Part shown: in pieces, positions 10,648 through 22,573 of the stretch
How positions within the stretch are numbered: position 1 is the stretch's first letter
Layout of the letters: every line of letters begins with the position of its first letter
DNA from: Oikopleura dioica
Lineage: Eukaryota; Chordata; Appendicularia; Copelata; Oikopleuridae
Direction: 5' to 3'
DNA: 64,000 nt
NCBI GenBank assembly: GCA_907165135.1
Contig: OU015566.1
Coordinates: 10,524,157-10,588,156 of the forward strand
Program-made: the position numbers and the translations under genes
Notes under the pieces: model-generated
Databases searched by the model: none
What the model saw: only the letters and a program-made list of their open reading frames with translations
Told to the model about the DNA's origin: nothing

Positions 10648-13600
10648 ATGGCTGGTGAGTTTACTGCCTCTTTTATTTTTTAAATATTTCCGAGCGAGAT
10701 TTTTATGTAGCTCGGTAGATGGACATTCTTCATAGTACAGTTGATATAATTTTGTTTTAATCTTGATACACCGATTCACGGAAATTATTAAGACGAACAA
10801 CCTGCCGCCGCCCCCGCCGAAGAGGTGCCCGCTGAGGCTGCCCCAGCCGAAGAGGCCGCCCCCGCCGAAGAAGCCGCCCCCGCTGAGGAAGAGCAAAAGA
10901 TCGACCCTGAGTACCCCAAGCCCGATCCCTTTACTGCTTCCGCTGCTGATGTCTCTGCTCCTGAAGCTGGCTCTGCTGTTGCCTACGTCAACGTAGCTGG
11001 TGGTATCCCTGATGCCGCTACTTCTGTTGTTGCTGACGGCTTCGAAGTCACTGGTGCTGCTCCTACTTTTACTTTGACGAAAAAGAACATTGGATTTGGC
11101 GATGCCACCAAGTTTTCTTACACTGCTACCTGTGGCGAAGAATCTGATAACGGAAGCTTCAGCATCAAGGTAACACATTATCACGTGATAAAAAGGTCAA
11201 CGATACACTTTTATCACTTTTTAGTTTTCGTTCAACTATTCTCTAGGTCGGCCCAGCTGCTGCCTACGAATACGAAGGCAAGTACCCTAAGGGAGTTGCC
11301 GCCGAAGATGCTGAATTCCGAGCCGCTCTCCGAAAAGTCCAGAAATTCTCTATCGGCAAGAAGGTTTCTGATGCTAAAGAAGATATTTGGGCTCTTCTCA
11401 AGTCCGCTAATCCTCGTGAATACGATAGAATCGCATTCAACTGGGGCATCAATGATTTGCGAAAGCTTTTGAAAACTCTTGCTAACGCTAAGAAAAACAA
11501 CAAGAAGTCTACTTCTTTCCCAACTAAGCTTGACGATACTCAATGCAGCAATATCGGTGACAAGATCACTCTCGCCGTCGTTACCGCTAATGAGGCCATG
11601 AATGTCAAGTGGGTATGTAAAATTGAATTCATTAGAATGGGTTTATTTCAATCATTTAGAGCTTCAATGGCAAGGATGTCGGCAAGCTCGCCCGACCTCT
11701 CGCCAAGGGCTGCAACAAGCAGCTCATTATCGACTCTGTCGGTCTCGAACACCACGGTCAGTGGGCCGCTACTGTTGGTGAGGACAAGACCTGCTGTGAA
11801 GTTTTCGTCCGAAAACCAGCTGTCACTCTCACCTCTGGATTCTCTGATGTCCAGGCTTCTGCCGGTGAGGAGGTCACTTTTACCGCCACTATGTCCGCTG
11901 ATGATGGTCGATACAAACTTCTTAAGGACGGTATCGAGTTCGGTACTACCGACAAGATTTCTGTTACCCAGGAGGGTACCAAGATCACTGCTGTCGTCCA
12001 CAAGATCACCTCCGAAGATTCTGGCTTCTACCAGATCAAGGTCAACGGTGGCTCTTCTTTCGCTGAACTCATCGTCTCTGGTGCCGCTGAGGCTCCCAAA
12101 CCATTGTACCAGATGAGCGTTTCTGGTGATGTTACTGTTGCTTGCGATCTTGCCGATGAAAAGGCCGCTGGCAAATGGTTCAAAGGAGGCAAGGCTGTCG
12201 CTGAATCTGATCGAGTTGTCATCGAGGCTGATGGAGTTTCCCGAAAGCTCAATATCTCTGCCTTCGCTGCGATTGACGTTGGTACATACGAGTTCAGAAC
12301 CGAGGGTGCTGCCAAGCCAGCGACATCTTTCTCTGTGACTGCCAACGGTCTTTCTACTTCCCTTGGGCTCCCACAGGTTGCTCTTTCCGCTGGCGATCTT
12401 GGCCTTACCACTCGAGGCACTGCTTCCTTTACCGTTGCTGCCGCTGAGAAGGTCGCTCTTACCTCTGAGGGCAAAGAAGTCTCTTTCGACGGTGGACGTA
12501 TGAAGTTTGTCGAATCCCCGACCGCGATGATCATTGAGAACGCCTGGGCTACTGACTCTGGCAAATACGACTTCGGCGACAAATCTATCAACGTCGCTGT
12601 CTTCGATGTCCCCACTCAGCCTGGTAAACCCGTCATCTCCGACCTCACCGATGAGACCTGCCGAGTTGACTGGACCCCACCTAAGTCCAACGGTGGCTCG
12701 AACATTACCTCCTACACCGTTCAGCGAAAGCGAAAGGGAGAGACTACTTGGGTCTCAGTTGGCTCTGCTACTCTCCACAACTACCTCGCCCGACGACTTG
12801 TCGATGGGCAGTCCTACCAGGTCCGAGTTATCGCTAACTCCGCTATCGGCGCTGGCGAGCCCTCTGATGTCTCTGAACCATTCACTCCTCTTGCTCCTTC
12901 AGGACCAGTTACTTCTCTTCGAGCTGGCAAGCAGACTGATACTGCTATCGAACTCAAGTGGAACATTCCTGAAGAAATCGGTGCTGCTGGTATTGACGGA
13001 TATGCCATCCAACTTCAGATCCTCCCAGGTGGTCTTCGAGATGCTGACCCCGCTGCCGCTACTGAGGAAGGCTGGAAGGAAGCTGTTGCTGGCTATGTTG
13101 ACGCCACTGAGAGCTCTGTCAACCTTGTTCGACTGACTACTGGCAAGAACTACATGTTCCGAATGACCGCCAAGAACCAGGCCGGTTCCTCTTCTTGGGC
13201 TACTCTTGGTCCCGTCTGTTGCGCTGCTAGCGTCGAGGACCCCAAGATCCTTCTCCCACGAAACCTTAAGAAGACCCTCAAGATCAACGTCAATGATAAA
13301 GTCCACGTCAACGTTCCCTTCCAGGGAGCTCCCAAGCCAAAGGTTACCTGGACCAAGCTCGTCGAGGTCTGGCCCGAACCCATTCCAGCTGCTGAAGAAG
13401 GTGGTGAGCCCACTCAACCTCCAGCTGAGATCAAGGAAGAACCACTTGATAGCGCATTCACCGTCCGAACTACTAATGACTCCTCTGTAATCTTTGTCCG
13501 AAACGCTTCTCGGGCTGAGACTGGCACCTACAAGATCACTGTCGAGGTACAGGATCTCTCTGCTTCCGCTACAATCGATATTGCCGTCGTCGATGTTCCA

Positions 13601-14245
13601 TCTAAGCCAAGAAAGCTCCAGATTGTTGAAACCATCGGCACCTCTGTTCAGCTCCAGTGGGAAGCCCCCAAAGACAACGGAAATCTCGATATTCTCGGAT
13701 ACTCTGTTGATAAACGAGACAAGCGATCTGGCCCAGACAGTGAATGGTATGTTGTCTATGACAAAGTTCGACACTGCAACGCTAATATTGACGAACTCAT
13801 CGTTGGAAACGACTACCAGTTCCGAGTTCGAGCCATCAATGAAGTTGGCGCTGGAGAAGGCACTGCTACCAAAGAGTTCGCTACTATTGCCAAGGAAACA
13901 ACTACCTACACTAAGCCCGCTTACCCAGAGATGAACTTCGACATCACCCCCGAGTTCACTACTCCTCTCAACAACAGAAAGATCATGCTTGGCTATTCTG
14001 GTACTATCACCTGTGCTTTGAAGGCCAACCCCAGACCAAAGATCCGATGGTTCAAGAATAAGATGGAGATCATCGACAACCCCAAGTACAAAATGAGCTG
14101 GGGACAGGGTATCATTCAGCTTGAAATCCGACGCGCTCGACTTGGCGATGCTGGAACCTACACCGTTCAAGCTGAAAACGATCTCGGAACCGTTACTCAA
14201 TCCTGTGAAGTTGCTGTCCGAGAGGCCCAGAACTTCAGTTTCTAA
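10648..14245 (+). CDS. MYBPC: Myosin-binding protein C, sarcomere thick-filament regulator
   Basis: Binds myosin and titin-type filaments in striated muscle and tunes contraction. Exons 10648-10654, 10793-11169, 11247-11612 and 11660-14245 give 1111 residues. Order: Ala/Pro/Glu-rich N-terminus (residues 3-32), a first Ig-like region, then the MyBP-C motif at about 174-207 (NPREYDRIAFNWGINDLR; in vertebrates ...EYERIAFQHGVTDLRGMLK), then Ig domains, two fibronectin-III domains from about 567 and 662, Ig near 775, fibronectin-III from about 893, and a final Ig from about 1011 with GTYTVQAENDLG. This is the vertebrate layout M-C2 to C10. The 7-base first exon supplies ATG GCT G. Large antisense open frames are by-products of its GC-rich codons. 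Strong muscle expression is inferred from family and the TATA-type promoter. Confidence 0.92.
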
Positions 14246-14483
14246 ATAAATTTCTAGTGATATACAAACGACTCTGTACAGTTTTCATGCTTTATAAACA
14301 TATAAATTGCACAATCTTATAAACTTTGACATTTCATTGCGAAATTAATGAGATGCAAAAAAAATTCAGCCGCATTAGGTGGCCAGCTTATGCAAAGGCC
14401 CCTCATTAGCCTCAATAAGTCCTCGTGCTAATTTAATTTATTCAGTTTTGACATAAGTAGAATTTACTGTTACTCAGAACTCA

Positions 14484-14491
14484 TATAAAAG
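14484..14491 (+). promoter_or_regulatory. TATA box of the mucin/ITIH-like gene
   Basis: TATAAAAG lies 51 bp before the start codon, with a pyrimidine/purine-mixed start region near 14510. There is no acceptor-like AG immediately before the ATG. This suggests direct initiation rather than trans-splicing. Confidence 0.6.
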
Positions 14492-14534
14492 GCATATTTG
14501 ACGAAATAAGCAGTTTTCATATCAGTTTATAAAA

Positions 14535-16176
14535 ATGAGAGAATGGGCTCTAATTTTTATCAGCGGAATTTCATGTCAGTTCACGACTGTAGCTTTTTTT
14601 GACGAGTTCACGACAATCGATACACCTGATCTGACAACAACAACTAATGCGCCAACAACTACTACAACAGGAACAACAACTAGCGTCCCAACGACTACTA
14701 TAACTACTACAACAGGAACAACAACTCGCACCTTCGGGGGCACAGAAGTAGCGTTTACAACTGCCGCTTTTTTTGACGAGTTCACGACGATCGACACACC
14801 TGATCTGACAACTATTGAGCCAGCAACTCCTTCAACAGGAACAACAACTAGCGTCCCAACAACTACTATCCCTACTACAACAGAAACAACAACTCGCACC
14901 TTTCAAGGCACAGAAGTAGCGTTTACCACTGCCGCTGTTTTTGACGAGTTCACGACAATCGACACACCTGATCTGACAACAACTATTGAGCCAACAACTA
15001 CTACAACAGGAACAACAACTCGCACCTTCGGAGGCACAGAAGTAGCGTTTACCACTGCCGCTGTTTTTGACGAATTTACAACAATGGACAATCTTGATAC
15101 AACAACAACACTAGCAACAACTACTTCTACTGGCCTTGGATCCACTGTTGGCTTCACTACTGATGTTGTTCCCGATGATGAGTTTACAACATCTGGCGGC
15201 TTAGGAGGCGCGCCTGGAACAACTGAAATGATTTACACAACAATGCTCCCAACAACTACAACAACACAAATCACAACAACTACTACAGAGCTTCTCACGA
15301 CGACAACATCTTCGGCGTCAACTATCGCAACTGATACGACTTCAACAACCTTTCCTGAGTTTGACACTGACACAACAACTGCGGTAAATGGAGATGCAGG
15401 TGCTACTGGAATCGATCAATATGCACCAGGAGCAAATGCAGGAGAGCAAGTTTCGATGATGCCATACGGAGATGATGATCAAGCAGTTGCTGGCGCTTAT
15501 GGCGATCCACATTTCATGGTCCGATCAGAGCACGGAGAGCCGATCTGTTTCGATTACAACCCTCTTCTTGCTTCTAATAATATGCTTCTGCTTACTGATC
15601 CACGAACATCCCTTACTGTTCTTGCAAAACCAGAAGAGCGAGGCGATACTGGACGACTCTTCATGAGTGAATTGACCATCATGACACCAAATGCCGTTAC
15701 TTTGACAATCAACTCTGCTGGTATTTTCCTCGACGGAGAAATCGTTTCAGAAGTCGGGGCAAAGAGTGGAATCCATGTCACATCCGATTTGACTTTCAGA
15801 ACAACCTGGGCGAAAGACGGTAATCACGAGCATACAAACGTCGAAATCGAAGACGGTCCAATTTTCTTGATCAAAGGAAATCTCAAGAAGGAATCGCTTT
15901 CCTTTGCGATTATGGATGCTTCTGGAATCTCAAGAAAAGCAAAGGGAATTATCGGAGGTTTTATTGCGGACGATTCGTACATTATCCACAAGTCTAACGA
16001 TACACCCACTCTTGGAGTTGTTCAAGCTGGGTAAGATCGATCGATTTGATTTCCGTTGAAATAGAAAATATTCTAGCAAAAACTATGCATCCACTGAGTT
16101 GAAGCACTACCATCGCGAAGAAAAATGCTGGGTCATCGATGAAGAAGACGCCCTTCGAATGATCAGCAAAGTTTGA
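14535..16176 (+). CDS. Secreted Thr-rich mucin-like protein with ITIH-type C-terminal domain
   Basis: Exons 14535-16030 and 16077-16176 give 531 residues. A short hydrophobic N-terminus (ALIFISGIS) looks like a signal peptide. Residues about 17-300 are Thr/Pro-rich, the typical O-glycosylated mucin make-up, and contain five diverging repeats of the type FTTAAVFDEFTTIDTPDL separated by Thr runs. Residues about 325-530 start with YGDPHFMV and end with EEKCWVIDEEDA. These match the C-terminal domain of inter-alpha-trypsin inhibitor heavy chains (GDPHF near the start, CW near the end), which is related to von Willebrand D folds. No VIT or VWA domain is present. In an appendicularian a filter-house or other extracellular matrix role is possible, but that is inference. 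Confidence 0.75.
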
Positions 16177-16327
16177 TTGCCTTTTTTTCATGTTGTTTTC
16201 TATGTTCTTTTTTACGAAATAAATTGAATAATCAAAAGTGATGACTCTGCTGTTTATCCTTGAAGATTCTAAGATCCGAAGGTCGACCTTGACCTGGCTG
16301 GTTTCGTAAAAACAGACAAATGCCAGT

Positions 16328-16657
16328 CTAAACTGGGTCTTTCACAATTATGTTTTCGAAATTTCCGACAGAGCATTCATTTCGTATTTTATGCTTTTGG
16401 CCGTTACATAATTTCATTGCTTCGTCTTGGGTGCGTATTTGAGCTCCCCTAAATGGCCTCCATATAAGGTCGTGTGTTTTCATGTTCTGGTGTTTGCCCA
16501 ACTCGCGTGATCTGGTGAAGGTTATGCAAGTAAATAGTGAAATTGCAGACATAAATAGCGCCGCGTTTTTCTCCGACTTCTCAATACAGACTTTATCTAC
16601 GAGTCGAATCGCCGTTATAAAAACTACCGCGTTGGCAAACCAAACGCCATTTTCCAA
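16328..16657 (-). CDS. Putative 109-residue membrane protein, unknown
   Basis: A single open frame starting at an ATG only 47 bp from the divergently transcribed gene at 16705. It has two hydrophobic stretches (near residues 6-18 and 33-48) and a polar C-terminal half with several Cys and His. I recognise no family. It could be a small two-pass membrane protein sharing a bidirectional promoter, or a chance frame. Confidence 0.35.
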   Translation of the reverse strand: MENGVWFANAVVFITAIRLVDKVCIEKSEKNAALFMSAISLFTCITFTRSRELGKHQNMKTHDLIWRPFRGAQIRTQDEAMKLCNGQKHKIRNECSVGNFENIIVKDPV

Positions 16658-16704
16658 AATATTTTTTGTTGCAGAGAGCCTGAAAGCAAAATTAAAACTA
16701 CAAC

Positions 16705-16949
16705 ATGCAGAAGTCTTTGAAGAAAGTTTTAAGCGCTGTCCAGGCTAGACCAGTTGCCCATTCTACCATCCGCCGATCGCCAATTCCATCTGGAATCAAA
16801 ATCCAGGTAATAAACCGCTACTTTGACATTTCTAATGATTTTTCTAGCAAATGTTCCGCGCAATGTCCACTCAAATGACTCCAGGAAAACTCACCGACTT
16901 CCAAGGAGAAGAGTTCGACGAGGAAGCCTTCCATCTTTCCGAGGAATAA
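16705..16949 (+). CDS. Small basic-then-acidic protein, 67 residues, unknown
   Basis: Exons 16705-16806 and 16848-16949, with a 41-nt GT-AG intron and an in-frame TAA. The N-terminal half is rich in Lys, Arg and Ser (MQKSLKKVLSAVQARP) and resembles a mitochondrial targeting sequence. The C-terminus is acidic (GEEFDEEAFHLSEE). An acceptor TTGTTGCAG lies about 30 bases before the ATG. No family recognised; a small mitochondrial protein is a guess. Confidence 0.55.
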
Positions 16950-17223
16950 GCCCGAAGACAACAAAAGACGCACAACCTGCTTGCCAGAAGCATCATTTAT
17001 TTTTACATGCCATCAAGCAATAAAATTCATCCTTGATAGAGTTATTTGAATGCTGGAATTGTTTTATTTTAGAATTAATAGCAGTTTCTGTTCAGGAAGA
17101 TTTTGTGTATAATTTTGAATTGTTGGTTATTGAAAAGGTAAAACGCAGGAAGCAGAATCAAGAGAAGAAAATAGAACAGTTTGAAAGAAAAAAATGTACA
17201 GTAAAGAAATATATACAAATAAA

Positions 17224-20200
17224 TTAACGCCTTCTGGCTTTTTTCAAAAGTCGAGCTTGTATTCCACCCGGGGATATAACGATTTGCGACGATTTCTTTT
17301 AAAAATAAATAAGTGGAAAAACAAAGCATTCTCAAACCTGTTCCCAAGGCTCGCCATCAACTTGAACAGGAATATTCGACAGAAGTTGAATTCTAAAATG
17401 CGTCCCTTGAGCTATTCTGATGCCACTTCGGACAGCACTGCTAATCGCGGCGAGATGGGAAAAGCCAGTGATTCCTAGAGAGGGTAGTAACAGTCAGCTA
17501 TTGAGTTCAAATAACTCGTGAGGGGCGCGTGTTTTCTAAGGCGTGGTGGCGTGGAATCAAATGCAAAAATCAAAATGCAAACGCATGCAAGAAAAACGCG
17601 AATATGGTTCGATATGATACTGATCAAATATCAGTGATTTCCGATTGCTTGAGTTGATATTCAAAATAAGCTACTTCTAGTAGGAGACTTCCCATGTTAT
17701 TAATTCGAATCTATAATCTATGATGAGAATCTTAGATCAGTGTTTTTCTCCAAAGAAGCGCTATTTCTTTTTACCTATGCATTCTAATACTCCATCGGAA
17801 ATATTCTGCGGAATCCACTTGCCCTCCTGCGATCCAGACGAGTGCGGCACCTTCCAGACATCATTGCCACTCCCCCAGGAGGGAATGTTTGTAAAGATCA
17901 GTCCCTGTATTTCTGGAAGCGAAATTTCCTCGCCATCGCATGTGAGGGTGATTACGTTGTTTATGTGCTTTGACGGACCGTTGAATTTTTGCAAGCCAGC
18001 TTTGCAGTAGTTCAACTTGTTGAAGAAACGAGAGTTGAATTTGGACGGGTTTTGCAGGCGATTCCGGTGAAAGGAAAGGGCGATTTCTGCGTCTAGGCCA
18101 ATACCAAAATAGTTGCTGAAAACAAAACTTGTAAAAATATCTTCTTGACGTCAAAGAATGCCACTGAATGGCGTTCTTCGTAGATTTAATTTCTCGAATT
18201 ACCTCATTGTAACCATTTTGACACCCCTCTGAATACAACTTTCACAGTGCGCCTCCGGCACTTCTGCATTTTCGATATCATAAGTTCTGATCGAATCACC
18301 AGTAGCTTGCGAGACTCCATCCCCAGCAAACGAGACTTGAACATCGACCTCGGCTTGGAAAGTCATTTGCCGCTCGAGTTTCATCTTCTCGTTGCGCTTG
18401 TAGATCTCCATTTCAGAATTATCAGTAGTTTGAGAGTCGCTATCGTCGGTTTCCGACGAGCGGCCTAGTTGGGCAAGATCAGCAGCGATGGTTGGATCAG
18501 TAAATCGTCCTTCGAAACGTTTTTAATTGTGATTTCGGGGAACAAGCCGAAATATAAAAATTTAACGTGATTCACAATTAAATTTCATATTTCATTCAAA
18601 GATCGCTTTTCGAGCAATAATAAGTTCAGTATTTTGTTGAAAATACTCAAGCTCAACCAGGTAAAGGAAAAATATAAGCCCACTATATTTTTGATACCTT
18701 TTTGCTTGGCTAAAATAATTTTTATACCACGAAAATATTCCACTACTAACCTTCACACTTATCGCAACGTTTATACGAGTCGATGAGAATATTCCATCTG
18801 TCCAAGAAGCATTTTTCTGCGTTTTGAATACATTGAAGAATAGGAACGAGGTCATTTCCCGTGTAGCCTTTTCCCCAGCCCATAACTCGGGAAAGGTCGT
18901 TTCCAGTTCCCAGCGGTAGAACTGCTATTGCTGGCTGACTGCACTAGAATCCAATGATACAATCGTGACAAAGACGAAACGTCATCAAAAAAGGGGTGTA
19001 CTTACAGTCAAATATTTATGCAGGTCCTCCACACCTTGAAGAACCCAGCCAAGCGTCCCATCGCCGCCGCAAACAATTATCCTGAATAAAGAATAGATGA
19101 CCCAATCGGAAGTGACGTTTCGTTGCAACTCCCATGTTCTTGTTTATTATTTACCTAAACTTGGCTACGTTTCGGAAGGTAAACAAGCCCGGAAACGGAC
19201 CAGCTTCGTGGAGCTCAAAGACTTGGTATCTGGAGAAGTAGTATTTCAATTCTTCAGCAACTTTCTTTCCCTGCCCACCGCCAGACTTGGGATTAACGAA
19301 GAATAGCACGGGCTCCCGGTCAACCATTGTTTGGCCTACAATTCTTTCGTCAAAAAAATTCGAGAGGGCGTTAATGTTATGACCCGTTTTTCAAGTTCAG
19401 CGGGTAATTAAATCAGGGCTGCCCAATCGGATCGGAATCCGATCGGAAATCCGATCCGATCGGAATCGGATCGGTAATCGGTCGGATCGGATGAGGAGAT
19501 TTTAGTCATGTCCGATCGGGAAAATCGGTTCCGATCGGTAAAATCGGATCGGAATTTCCGATCGGAAAATTCGGATCCCCGTCGGATCGAACCACTAAAA
19601 AGCTACCAAAAATGGCGCCAGGGACTAAATTCACATAGGCCAAGGACTTAATTCACATAGGCCAGGGACTTTATTCACATAGGCTTTTTTGAAGACTTAT
19701 TTTTCATCATTCTGCTCCAAATTGGTGGAGGTGTGAGTCGAGATATTTCAATTCTCTCTTTTGCACCAAGTTGGTGAGGGTCTGTAGTGTGTTAGATAAG
19801 CTTTTGGTGTCAACACCATAACTGGCGGTGGAGTAATCAGCTGCTCAAAAATACACTAAAACCATAGGAAAAAATCTTGATGACGTCATTAATCCACCAC
19901 CAACACTGGTGTTTGCGCCAAACATGTCAAGAATGTTTGATATTGATGTAAGGAATACCCCTTAGTGATGAAATTGCAGATCTATAGACTGTAAGCACGT
20001 TTCAATTTTATTATGTCCCCCACGACCAGTCGGAAATTCCGGATTCATGACGTCATTGCTCCACCACCAGTGATGTTGAAGGCACCAAAAGCTTATTTCA
20101 CACTACAGACCTTTCTCTACATGACACAAATGAGAGAACTAAAAATTTTTGAATTTAAGGTAGTCAAAAGTGCTCCACCATTTTGCAGCAGTATAAAAAA

Positions 20201-21148
20201 AAACCTGTTTCTACTGTCGCCATGAACACTATTGAAAAAACTGCCACTTTTTGAAAATTGAAAATCTTCCTTGATTTTTCCGATCGGAAAAGTTTCCGAT
20301 CGGACATGTTTTTCCGATCGGAATTGGAAAATCCGATCGGAATCGGTAATCGGATCGGAAATCGGTCGGATCGGATGAGGTTCGGATCGGATCGGATCGG
20401 AATCGGATCGCCGAGACCAAGATTTCCTGTCCGATTGGGCAGCCCTGATTAAATATCGTCATCGAGCTGTGACGTTAGTTCAAATTTAACCGAGCTATTT
20501 AAAATTCAACTAAACTTACAATAGATACTCGGTAGAATTTCAAGCCTCAAGTGCGGCAGCTCTTCTTGGAACAATCTGAAGCTCAAGAACGCCGCTTTCT
20601 TGCTCCAGAACGAAAGAAAAGCTGTCCCATGCTGCGTGAAAACAGGCCCAAGATGGCCATGCTGAACTTCTTCTCCCTCATCTACGCCGCTGTCGTCCAA
20701 GTTGAACATGTAGTTCTTCAAGTAGTTACTGTACCAGGCTTTTGGTCGACACTTCTCCATGCCAGAAATGCAAATGATGCAAACGGGGCTGTCTTGATCG
20801 CGCCGGCTAACTGCAAAATTGGAATTTTTGAAAAAACGCTGGGAAAACTAACCGAATCGCTGATTTTCGCCAGCCGCCCCTCGTGTTATTCGTCATTTTG
20901 TCTGGGTCTTCGTTCTCCGGAGCGAAGCTCAGAGCGCATCTTTCCGAATCCACTTGAGGTGCATTGATCGAGCTAGCAGGGAGCTTCATATCATCCAGAT
21001 CTCTTCTGATAATTTCTCTTGCCTTCTGGATCCGAGCCGAGGCAGAATGGTCCATGCGTTGGACCACCTTAATTTTTTTCGTTTTACTCTTTGCCAGTAT
21101 TTTCTTTTGGAGGCCTTTGAAGCACATGCTTGCATTTGCACTGGCCAT
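17224..21148 (-). CDS. DGKE: Diacylglycerol kinase, epsilon-type
   Basis: Phosphorylates diacylglycerol to phosphatidic acid at membranes. Nine exons (21148-20853, 20806-20520, 19335-19155, 19081-19006, 18943-18751, 18509-18203, 18115-17775, 17474-17338, 17295-17224) sum to 629 residues (human epsilon 567). The catalytic domain shows FFVNPKSGGGQG, then CGGDGTLGWVL (the nucleotide-binding GGDG), then LPLGTGNDLSRVMGWGKGY. The accessory domain shows NYFGIGLDAEIALSF, then NIPSWGSGNDVW and GIRIAQGTHFRIQL, then VQVDGEPWEQ. The C-terminal ISPGGIQARLLKKA tail resembles the epsilon isoform. The N-terminal 200 residues are divergent: a C-x2-C pair is visible but complete C1 domains are not obvious. The intron 19336-20519 is enlarged by a transposon. 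Confidence 0.88.
19414..20447. mobile_element. Non-autonomous hAT-like element in a DGKE intron
   Basis: 1034 bp with inverted ends CAGGGCTGCCCAATCGGA. It is flanked by a 7-bp repeat ATTAAAT (19407-19413 and 20448-20454), close to the 8 bp expected for hAT. Both ends are dense in GATCGGAATCGG microrepeats, in opposite orientation. The middle has three tandem copies of a roughly 24-bp unit containing GGGACTTAATTCACATAGG (about 19616-19683). There is no transposase. The host intron still has good splice sites outside the element. Confidence 0.8.
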
Positions 21149-21189
21149 GTGTCCACTTCTCAATTATGGCTCTCTTTCTCTTTCGAGTG

Positions 21190-22573
21190 AGGGGGATATT
21201 ATATTGTTTCTTTTAGGTGGTTATAAAATCATTGGGCCTCTGGTGACGTCGGAGTATACTATTCACTACGCGCCACCAGAGATGCTCGGGGCGTCAAAGC
21301 GCCACGACAGATCATGCAACTCCAAAGGCGCATACAAGCATAAATGCTTGATTATTCAGAAAAGGACGCAATTGAATGCCCTTGGACTGTCAGAAATGTT
21401 CGAAAAGGCGATGTTGGAAGACAAATGACATCAAAAGACTTTTAATTCTTTCTGACGATCCCGAGCTAAGTAAAAATCTTTTCTGTAAAATAAGAAGATG
21501 CCTTGGATATACTGATAATGATTGCATAAGAACCCCGGAAATCTACGACCTTCTCTAGCCAAGGCGTGAGAAATGTCAGAAAATCTTTTAGGCTTTGACA
21601 GATAACACAGTCTTTAACATAAGTTATGTTACATAACCTTTCGCTAGAAATTCCAAGCATCTTATCATTTTTACAAGGTACAGCTAAGAATAAGGGAAAC
21701 TACATCACTTCTTCATCACATCATCACTTTCTTGTTCAGAGAAAGTTAATCACCAACTAATGATGATTGAACATCTCTTTTAAACACACTCATTTTGATT
21801 GAATTGAATCATGCAACTTTACAGTGAATGGCCGGTCAAAAGAAACAGGGTTTACAAAAGTGATTCGGATGCCTCTTTTTTATCTGGGCTTACCTCATTA
21901 TGTTCTCTATCGCTTTCTAGTGGCGTGGAAATACTCCTCGGTAGCATAGGCGATCCTATCAGTGGTCCCCTCTTGGCGAGTGCCGCGAAAAAGAGCACAT
22001 CTAGCGTCGACGAAATCACGAACTCGACTGCGGCCCAAATGATCTGAAACTTACTTCTAAATCTCTCATCTTCTTCCTATCTCTATGAATGATTAAACAG
22101 ATAAAGTTGTACACGTCACTAATTGTTCCATACGACAGTTTAATCATATTTAAACAGAGCTCAGGTAACTCAAGTTTGAAGGTCACTTTAAGGGTGGCCA
22201 CGTATGCTTTTCTTTTTATAATCATTCGATTTTAAGGAAACCCGAAGCGATAATTTCATGCGAAAGTAACTAAAAAAGGCGGATAATAGTCGTAAAATTA
22301 TTGTTCTGTGAAAGATTCCTGATTCAACGCTCAACTCTATCAATGAATATTAATAGGATTCAGAATACAGTATTCTGAATACTTAAATGTAGTCATTTGT
22401 GATGATTACAACTGTAATCATTGTACCGTTTGATTTGAGCTTTAGAGAAATCGTGGCGGGTGCTATTTTCAAAGTTGGCGCGTAAATTTCAAATCGGGCC
22501 AATAATTTTCTGTGCCAACAAGGCAGGCGAGGAAAAACTATCGTCGGTCGAGAATTGTTATCTGAGAAATTCA
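21190..22573. other. Intergenic region between DGKE and LRRC59
   Basis: Divergent promoter region of two genes. One plus-strand frame (about 21218-21428) follows a TTCTTTTAG acceptor, but I find no partner exon or family. A 21-bp near-palindrome TTCAGAATACAGTATTCTGAA lies near 22359. Otherwise nothing is recognisable. Confidence 0.4.

Noticed and set aside
12899-14200. A 433-codon antisense open frame
   Set aside because: It lies wholly antisense to conserved MyBP-C Ig and fibronectin domains and is due to codon bias. No similarity of its own.
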